NCBI GenBank assembly: GCA_038209195.1
Contig: JBBQXY010000026.1
Location: 1-45,579 of the forward strand
Length of the DNA stretch: 45,579 nt
Source of the DNA: JBBQXY01 sp038209195
Lineage (GTDB): Bacteria > Chloroflexota > Ktedonobacteria > Ktedonobacterales > Ktedonobacteraceae
Direction of reading: 5' to 3'
Part shown: in pieces, positions 39,955 to 45,579 of the stretch
Layout of the letters: every line of letters begins with the position of its first letter
Position numbering within the stretch: position 1 is the stretch's first letter
Made by a program: the position numbers and the translations under genes
The notes under the pieces: generated by a model
The model's database searches: none
Told to the model about the DNA's origin: nothing
What the model saw: the letters and a program-made list of their open reading frames with translations, nothing else

Positions 39955-40749
39955 ATGAAAACACCTGATGAGTTGGCTAAAGAAAAGGCAACGGCTAATC
40001 TGATGGCATCATTCTCTGCTCCTCGGTCACGTCGCTCACTGCTCAAAGGCGCAGTCGCAGGGGCTGCTGGTGTGGCAGCACTTGGGGCTGGTTCCCTTTT
40101 GCTCTCCTCCAAGTCTGCTCATGCATCGGGTAGCGGTGAAGGTCCTGAAGACTCTATCGCGCAAATTCTGAGTATCGCGGCGACCGCAGAGCAATTGGCC
40201 GTTACATTCTATGCGCAGGGCATTGCTAACGCAGGCAAACTGATGATTACTGGGGCTAACTATGATTACCTCGTCGCGGCAATCGTAGAAGAGCAGATTC
40301 ACCGCGACTTCCTGGTCGCCAATGGTGGGACGCCAATTACGGGTACTTTTAGTTTCCCGTATGGTCCTGACACGTTCAAAGATCAATTGAAGTTCGTCAA
40401 TACATTGCAGCAACTTGAAGAGGCCTTTATTGCGGCCTACCTGGCAGCGGTCAGTGAGTTCGCGCAATATGGGCAGCCTGGCCTGGCACAGATTGCCGCT
40501 CAGATTATGGGTGTCGAGTCAGAACATCGTGCTCTGGGACGCTCAATCAGCGCGAATTTCCCCTATGCTGACAACTTTGCCTTTGAGCCAGCATTGGTAG
40601 AGTCTGTTGGTGATGCGGTTGGCGTGCTGGCAGCAGAGGGCTACTTGAGTCCGAAGGCTGGCAATACCTATACGTACAAGCCAGTAAGTACTGTCAATAA
40701 ATATGTTGTTTATCGAACTCCTTTCGCCGCTGGCGAAGATAATGACTAG
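39955..40749 (+). CDS. Tat-exported ferritin-like domain protein
   Basis: A 264-residue exported protein. The twin-arginine signal is SRRSLLKGAVAGAAGVAALGAG (first half SRRSLLKG) near residue 24-46, ending around SAHASG. The mature part has four helices typical of the ferritin_2 group: EQLAVTFYAQGIANAG, IVEEQIHRDFLVANGG, LEEAFIAAYLAAVSEF and GVESEHRALGR, with Glu and His residues placed for a di-metal site. Such proteins are linked to desiccation or oxidative stress. AAAGGA lies 12 bases upstream. It needs the Tat system encoded at 18493-19624. Confidence 0.85.
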   Translation: MKTPDELAKEKATANLMASFSAPRSRRSLLKGAVAGAAGVAALGAGSLLLSSKSAHASGSGEGPEDSIAQILSIAATAEQLAVTFYAQGIANAGKLMITGANYDYLVAAIVEEQIHRDFLVANGGTPITGTFSFPYGPDTFKDQLKFVNTLQQLEEAFIAAYLAAVSEFAQYGQPGLAQIAAQIMGVESEHRALGRSISANFPYADNFAFEPALVESVGDAVGVLAAEGYLSPKAGNTYTYKPVSTVNKYVVYRTPFAAGEDND

Positions 40750-40772
40750 CTGATTCGTTTAGCCGTCAGGGA

Positions 40773-40811
40773 GACAGTTGCTTTCTATTAGAAGCGACTG
40801 TCTTCTTTTTT
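40773..40811 (+). terminator. Rho-independent terminator after the ferritin-like gene
   Basis: GACAGTTGCTT pairs with AAGCGACTGTC (one wobble) and is followed by a run of T bases. Confidence 0.85.
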
Positions 40812-40836
40812 ATTTTATGATGTGGTTTCCTTGTGA

Positions 40837-41697
40837 CTACTTGTCATGCAAGCGAGCAATGACGGGAGCGAAGTTCTCTAGCTGCCTTTCCTGGAGTTGG
40901 ATATATGAGATGCCGAGGTGTTCGCGCTGCTCCAAAAGGAATGTTACTGCTTGCTCTGTGGTCATGGGGCGCGCTTCGACTGGCATTCCCTGGAAAGGGG
41001 GTGCGGCAGCGACGGGACTGTCAGTTAATTCAATGCCAAAGGCAGCTTTGCCGAGTTCCAGATGCTCAAAGCGTTCACCGGCAGCTTCGCGTATCCAGCC
41101 GATCTTCTCCTCTAAATCGGTTCCCGTCATGGATACTGGCAGAATGATATCGGCTTCGCGTGCCGCAATAGTCAGCATACGGCGACCTGAACTGCCGATT
41201 ACGATAGGAGGATGCGGTTGCTGCACCGGTCTGGGAAGAGGGCGAAGGGCGGTCGTCGTATAGTATTTACCGGAGAAATTGACGGTTTCGGCGGTGAAGA
41301 ACTGTTTGATGATGGACAGCCCCTCTTCAAAGCGGGAGACGCGTACACCAGCCTTGTCAAAGGGAATGCCGAGCTGTTGGTACTCGTGCGGCTAGTTGCC
41401 CGCGCCTAGGGCAAGTTCTATGCGACCATCAGAGAGTACATCCAGTGTCGCTATTTCTCTGGCAAGCAAGGCAGGGTTGCGATAATCATTAACAAGGACG
41501 AAACTCCCGACACGCAGTGTTGTGGTGACGCTAGCGGCCACAGTGAGAGCTGTCATGGTTGCCAGTGGAGTACCCAGGACATCCGGTAGAAGAAGCGTTG
41601 CATAGCCCAGTTCCTCTACGCGCTGTGCTAGCGCAACCCATGCCGTACGGGATGCATGACCAGCAGTGACAACTCCAAAACGAAAAGCTTTTTTCAA
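40837..41697 (-). pseudogene. LLM-class flavin oxidoreductase interrupted by one in-frame TAG
   Basis: A single frame of 287 codons with only one internal stop. It starts at a TTG at 41697 after AGGAGAAGA. N-terminal part: FRFGVVTAGHASRTAW, YATLLLPDVLG and RIELALGAGN, then TAG at 41394-41392. The same frame continues with PHEYQQLGIPFDKAGVRVS, the usual next segment of F420/FMN-dependent luciferase-like enzymes, and PIVIGSSGRRMLTIAA to the end. No frameshift is needed. The lesion is at the position usually held by Trp or another residue after GAG. Either a recent nonsense mutation, readthrough or a sequence error. Confidence 0.8.
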
Positions 41698-41752
41698 AGG
41701 AAATCTTCTCCTGTCTATTTGAGCATAGTGAAGCACACGAGGGCTGTACGCT

Positions 41753-43450
41753 CTAAGGTTGAAAAACCTCGTAGCCATCAACGCTAAATTGACGATTGTA
41801 GGGAATATAAAGGCTAGTGCTTACGCTAGCCTTGTCGCTATGCCTCTTTTCTACGGTAGCAAGTTGGCTACTACCAAGAAGAAAAACATACGCGGTGTGA
41901 GGATCGTTACTTACAATCGTATAGTAGCGCGAGTAACGGTTATGGGTGGGTTGCAGGTTTTCGTCAACAACGCCGCAAATAATATGCTCATTGCTCAGAA
42001 ACGCAATCTTGTCACAGGTCCAATAATCAGTATACATATGTGTAATGCCGCTGTGTAAAAGATGATTGATGAGATCTTGATCACGCTGGTTACTGGCCTG
42101 AACTGCTGGAACCTCTTGCCAGACAAGAAACGTCCCGATCAGAGCGATACAGGCGATACTGACGAGCACTATGCCGCTGAAGATAGCACTAGCTTTGATA
42201 GAAAGGGATGCTTGTTGCTTGAATTTGCTGACACTGTAGTACAGAGGCCAGAGTATGGCTGGAGTGGCAATTACTAGCCCGATAATATAACGGGCATGAA
42301 TGCCGGGCCAGTCGATGGGTGCTGCGCTAAAAACGTAGAGTGCTAATGCTAAAGCAGCTGCCAGGAGGAGGAATAAGCGTATGGTATATCGTACAAAGGG
42401 TTGTGCATCGATACCTTTGGCGTATGGCTTGAATTGCGGCCAAACTCTCCACATACTCCATAGTGTCATGAGCAGAGAGATGGCGAAGAGTAGCAGATAA
42501 GCGATGCTCCAGCTACTATGGACGAGTACACACTGGAGTGTATGTGGGCTCGATGGGCCGAGAAAAGCGAGTTCAGTGACGGGACAAAAAGGATTGCCAG
42601 TCATGATGGGAATACTCACTTGAAAAGTGCCAGTAAGCTCTTTTAAGAGAATGGCGAGCGTGTAGTTGATATGTGAGCTTCCGCCATGTTGGAGGAGCCA
42701 GAGTGTCGTGAAGGAATCCTGCCCGCGTGGGGCGTGAAGGTTATACAGTATAAGTGGAGTTGCACCAAGTATGAGTCCTGCAAGAACGCTGAGGAGCGCG
42801 ACGAGGTGTAGCAATTCGCGCCAACAAAAGATGAGGAGTAACAAACCTGAGAGCAGCACAAACGGAAGGATCAGCAGATCGCTCCATAGCCCCAAGCCAG
42901 CCGCTAGCCCCCAGCAGGCATAGACTAGAAAACGCTGTCCTTGCTTTCGCCATGGTAAACCTGAAGTGTAGGTAAGAGCGAGCCAAGAAGCGCACAGAAA
43001 GGTGAGTGAACCAAAAAGGAGCGTTTCAGGATAGCCGCCAATGGCACTTAATTGTCGTCCCATGATATAGCTAGAACTAAAGCTGAGCCAGAGTATGGTC
43101 ACGAGTGCAAGTGATTTGGAGTAGAGCAAATTGGTGAGAAGATAGGTGCTGAGCAGAAAAAGGATAAACATGAGGAGTAGGCCGAAGCGCACGGTCCAGA
43201 GCGAGGTACCAAAAATAGGAAAGAGGGCTGCGCCTATGTACGCTTCTAGCGCACCCATATAATATTGTCCATAAAAAAAGACTGGGTGCTCGCCATTATA
43301 GGCGATGTGCCTTGCCATTAGGCCAATAGTAGCTTCGTCGCTGTTGGTAAGAGGCCACCCCTGTGTTATCAGAACGAGCCGCCAAATGACTGCACTACTG
43401 ATAATGGCGAGTGCGCCAATTTCATAGACACCAATTTTAAGATATTTCAT
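41753..43450 (-). CDS. GT39-like membrane glycosyltransferase
   Basis: A 565-residue integral membrane protein with about eleven to twelve hydrophobic segments. The first periplasmic loop has NSDEATIGLMARHIAYNGEH, whose acidic pair is the typical catalytic-site position of ArnT/PMT-type, lipid-linked sugar transferases, and FFYGQYYMGALEAYIGA follows as in RgtA-D-like proteins. A C-terminal globular domain of about 90 residues lies outside. It probably glycosylates an envelope lipid or protein with a polyprenyl-phosphate sugar. It ends 55 bases before the broken oxidoreductase gene. Substrate unknown. Confidence 0.75.
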   Translation of the reverse strand: MKYLKIGVYEIGALAIISSAVIWRLVLITQGWPLTNSDEATIGLMARHIAYNGEHPVFFYGQYYMGALEAYIGAALFPIFGTSLWTVRFGLLLMFILFLLSTYLLTNLLYSKSLALVTILWLSFSSSYIMGRQLSAIGGYPETLLFGSLTFLCASWLALTYTSGLPWRKQGQRFLVYACWGLAAGLGLWSDLLILPFVLLSGLLLLIFCWRELLHLVALLSVLAGLILGATPLILYNLHAPRGQDSFTTLWLLQHGGSSHINYTLAILLKELTGTFQVSIPIMTGNPFCPVTELAFLGPSSPHTLQCVLVHSSWSIAYLLLFAISLLMTLWSMWRVWPQFKPYAKGIDAQPFVRYTIRLFLLLAAALALALYVFSAAPIDWPGIHARYIIGLVIATPAILWPLYYSVSKFKQQASLSIKASAIFSGIVLVSIACIALIGTFLVWQEVPAVQASNQRDQDLINHLLHSGITHMYTDYWTCDKIAFLSNEHIICGVVDENLQPTHNRYSRYYTIVSNDPHTAYVFLLGSSQLATVEKRHSDKASVSTSLYIPYNRQFSVDGYEVFQP

Positions 43451-43560
43451 GTAACCTAGCCCTTGATTTGTGCTGGAAGTGGGAAAGGCACTCTCTAATT
43501 TTTAGCCATGCCCATCCTACCATTAGATGCGAAAAAAGGTCAAGTATAGGATATTGGGGA

Positions 43561-43767
43561 GATCGTTTTGGTGAGTTGTCGCAACACCTCGATGAGGTGC
43601 CACGTAATCAGCCGATTGCCGTGGTTTGTCGTTCAGGTTAACGGGCTGAGATCGCGGCCAGTATGATTGCGGCAACCGGACGCGAGGTTATTGCTGTGCA
43701 AGGGGGCGTCCCCGACTGGATTGAACGCGGCTTGCCGAGCACAACGGATATGGACGCGAAAAGGTAA
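43561..43767 (+). pseudogene. rhodanese-domain remnant with an internal stop
   Basis: A 5'-truncated frame with clear rhodanese sequence: FGELSQHLDEVPRNQP, then IAVVCRSG containing the catalytic Cys loop, an in-frame TAA in place of the next residue, and RAEIAASMIAATGREVIAV, QGGVPDWIERGLPS to a stop. The N-terminal half of the domain and any start are missing. It looks like a decayed fragment of a sulfurtransferase or of a beta-lactamase-fold/rhodanese fusion. Confidence 0.8.
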
Positions 43768-43800
43768 AATTGAAGCCACGTAACACTATCTGGACAGCAT

Positions 43801-45255
43801 TCAAATGCTGAACTGTGGCAGGCTATTCTCGAAGAATTGCAGGTCTGAGCGACCATCGATGCGAACGCGTAGGAGGGCCAGTGGGCGCAAGCTGCTCTGG
43901 TAGATGCCGGACATGCCGGGGTCAGTGGTGGCACCGACGTAGCCATCGGCTGCCAGCAAGGTCATGATCTGTTGCTGTAACCAGAGGCTACCGGTTTTGA
44001 ATGGTGCGCCAGAAGGGTAGCAGAATTGTTGAATGACCGTGCCGAGTTGTTTTTGCAGGGTTGCTTGCGAAAGCTGTAGCTCCTGCTGTGCCATGGCCCG
44101 CGAATAGAGGAAGAGGTTGCCGATATCGACATGGTGGATGGTGTGTGAGCCAATTTGCATGCCTTGCGTGAACATCGTGCGAATCTCTTGCCAGTTCAAA
44201 TAGCCTGCCCAATCAGCCTTGCCAGTGATGATATAGAACATGCCACTGTAGCCGTGCGCCTTTAAAATGGGGTAGGCGAATTGAAAGGCATCATCGTATC
44301 CATCGTCAAAGGTCAGAATGATGGGGTGTGACGGCAAAGGGCCAGCATAGTACATGGCATCAAAGAGTTGGTTAAAGGTGATGGTGTGATAGCCCTGCTG
44401 CTTGAGGTAGTCAAGCTGCTGCGTGAACATTTTCGTCGTGACGGTCAGGCTCATGCCGAGTGCTGTAGGCGGCACATTATGCGAAATATGGTGGTACATC
44501 AAGATGGGAACCTGTACCGAGGTATAGATTGGCTGTGTGGGCGGTAAAATAGGTGTCTCTAAATCGGCGGGGCCACCAGCGAGGACGAGCCAGTGGACAG
44601 GCGCGCCTGGAATTTTCCCAACTATCCTTTGCACAATAAAGGGCAGGTTATGTAAGACTTGCTCCGGGTGGAGGTCCTCTGGTGGCACTGGTGATTGCGC
44701 TAGCACAATGGGTTTGGGCGAGAGGAGTAGCGAGACAGGGATGGTGAGCACCTGCTTGTATTCGATCATCGTCTCTGGGTTCACCCAGTCTGGTAGCCAG
44801 GAGACGGAGCCGAGCGTAAAGCTTTGCAGGGTATAGTCCTGGTAATGTTTTTCCCAGTAGGTGATGAAAGCAGCTTCACCGGGCCAGACTGCCTGTACCT
44901 GTGGATGGAGTAGCGACCACATCGTGGTGTACTGATGGTTGAGCAGGGCCGCCATATATTGCTGAGCGATGGCCTCGGTACTCTTCTGAAATTCCAATGG
45001 CACAGGATTAGCGGAGTTGGTCGCGTGGGCATTTTTGATGATGTGCATGTGTGTAATGGAATGGGTGCGAGTAAACTGGGAGGTGAGATGGGACAGGAAG
45101 CCAGGAGCATTCCATAGCCCTGCCGCGAGGGCAAAGAGAAGGCAGACCGTTGGTATAATCACCAGTGGCCATGGTCGCTTTTGGGTTTCTTGTGGTGGTG
45201 GCGCAGGCCGTATAGCTGTGGGTGTGGCTATACTCCTGTTTTGTGGTGTACTCAC
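43801..45255 (-). CDS. membrane-anchored polysaccharide deacetylase (NodB-like)
   Basis: A 484-residue exported enzyme from a GTG start at 45255, nine bases after GAGGAT. A Pro-rich cytoplasmic stretch and one anchor helix (WPLVIIPTVCLLFALAAGLW, about residues 29-48) precede an NTF2-like domain (about 90-190; EAIAQQYMAALLNHQYTTMW). The NodB domain follows: PILMYHHIS, LTFDDGYDDAF (catalytic Asp and metal Asp), GSHTIHHVD (metal His pair) and FCYPSG. It removes acetyl groups from cell-wall or capsular sugars. All metal-binding residues are present. Confidence 0.88.
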   Translation of the reverse strand: MSTPQNRSIATPTAIRPAPPPQETQKRPWPLVIIPTVCLLFALAAGLWNAPGFLSHLTSQFTRTHSITHMHIIKNAHATNSANPVPLEFQKSTEAIAQQYMAALLNHQYTTMWSLLHPQVQAVWPGEAAFITYWEKHYQDYTLQSFTLGSVSWLPDWVNPETMIEYKQVLTIPVSLLLSPKPIVLAQSPVPPEDLHPEQVLHNLPFIVQRIVGKIPGAPVHWLVLAGGPADLETPILPPTQPIYTSVQVPILMYHHISHNVPPTALGMSLTVTTKMFTQQLDYLKQQGYHTITFNQLFDAMYYAGPLPSHPIILTFDDGYDDAFQFAYPILKAHGYSGMFYIITGKADWAGYLNWQEIRTMFTQGMQIGSHTIHHVDIGNLFLYSRAMAQQELQLSQATLQKQLGTVIQQFCYPSGAPFKTGSLWLQQQIMTLLAADGYVGATTDPGMSGIYQSSLRPLALLRVRIDGRSDLQFFENSLPQFSI

Positions 45256-45396
45256 CGTCTATTTATCCTCGCTTGCTTGCTACTGTTCTCTTTGCAGCAT
45301 ATCCTATCCAATGCTAGATGTATAGGCATATATCTATATATGTTAGATAAAACAGCAAATGAAATAGGATTAGGGGATGCTTATTGTTTGCCTCAT

Positions 45397-45505
45397 GCTT
45401 TGTTGATCTTCATTTGAAATGCCGCCTACGGCGGCAGGAGAGGGAGGGAGAACCAGGGCGCAGCCCTAGAACCCAGTCAAGGGGCGGCGGCCGCTTGCAT
45501 CCCGG
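45397..45505 (+). repeat. MITE-like repeat, copy K
   Basis: The left flank GCTTTGTTGATCTTCATTTGAAAT is the best match to the terminal repeat consensus. The core at 45421-45504 has small changes (AACCAGGGCGCAGCCCTAG; GGGGCGGCGGCCGC). Confidence 0.83.
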
Positions 45506-45520
45506 CTTGTGAGAGGACGA

Positions 45521-45579
45521 GTACGGCGGCAGGGGAGGGTGGGAGAACGAGGGCGCAGGGCTAGAAACCAGGCAAGGGG
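45521..45579 (+). repeat. second, decayed MITE-like copy at the window edge
   Basis: TACGGCGGCAGGGGAGGG, AGGGCGCAGGGCTAG and CAGGCAAGGGG repeat the element order 100 bases after copy K, with several changes in the hairpins. Cut off by the window end. Confidence 0.65.

Overview
The window looks like a chromosomal segment of a Ktedonobacteria-type Chloroflexota bacterium. This is inferred from the gene mix (CruF-type carotenoid genes, a coaD/DUF177/rpmF/fabD/nusB/acpP housekeeping cluster, T-box control of leuS, many TTG and GTG starts) and from the high density of small dispersed palindromic repeats. No phage, plasmid, CRISPR or transposase gene was seen.

Layout. 1-9.5 kb: end of an unknown basic protein, an alpha/beta hydrolase, a membrane-anchored beta-propeller protein, then a carotenoid block (cruF hydratase, GT2 glycosyltransferase, PlsC-like acyltransferase, crtI desaturase) that reads as a route to an acylated carotenoid glycoside. 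A beta-propeller lipoprotein and a LysE exporter follow. 9.5-18.5 kb: TfoX-like protein, membrane-tethered Clp-N protein, a possible small RNA, TipA-like MerR regulator with an almost textbook operator, AlkD-type DNA repair, two tandem rhomboid proteases, small membrane proteins and an MFS transporter carrying an in-frame palindromic insertion. 18.5-30.1 kb, minus strand: tatC, tatA, a sigma factor with a small overlapping partner, acpP, nusB, asp23-like, fabD, rpmF, DUF177, a coiled-coil protein, coaD, a small membrane protein, an L7/L12-like small protein and recG. 30.1-38.3 kb: repeat-rich spacer, a duplicated membrane protein, ArsA-type ATPase, phytoene synthase crtB and leuS. 38.3-39.3 kb: leuS regulatory region with two tRNA-Ala genes. 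39.4-45.6 kb: a 44-residue membrane protein, a Tat-exported ferritin-like protein, a broken LLM oxidoreductase, a GT39-like membrane glycosyltransferase, a rhodanese remnant and a polysaccharide deacetylase.

Most unusual signal. A T-box leader lies upstream of leuS on the minus strand. It has a promoter, stem I with a CTC (Leu) specifier, and a canonical T-box antiterminator and terminator. A complete tRNA-Ala(GGC) gene sits inside it, between stem I and the antiterminator, enclosed by an imperfect inverted repeat. A long hairpin and a dispersed repeat then separate this leader from leuS.

Repeats. At least eleven copies, including partial ones, of a MITE-like element of about 110-215 bp are present. 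Each has a GCCGCC..GGCGGC palindrome, a CTAGGGC-GCA-GCCCTAG hairpin, an AAGGGGC..GCCCCTT hairpin and degenerate terminal inverted repeats. All lie in the same orientation. Separately, many genes end in a long (18-33 bp), nearly perfect hairpin of unique sequence, which looks like a local style of transcript end.
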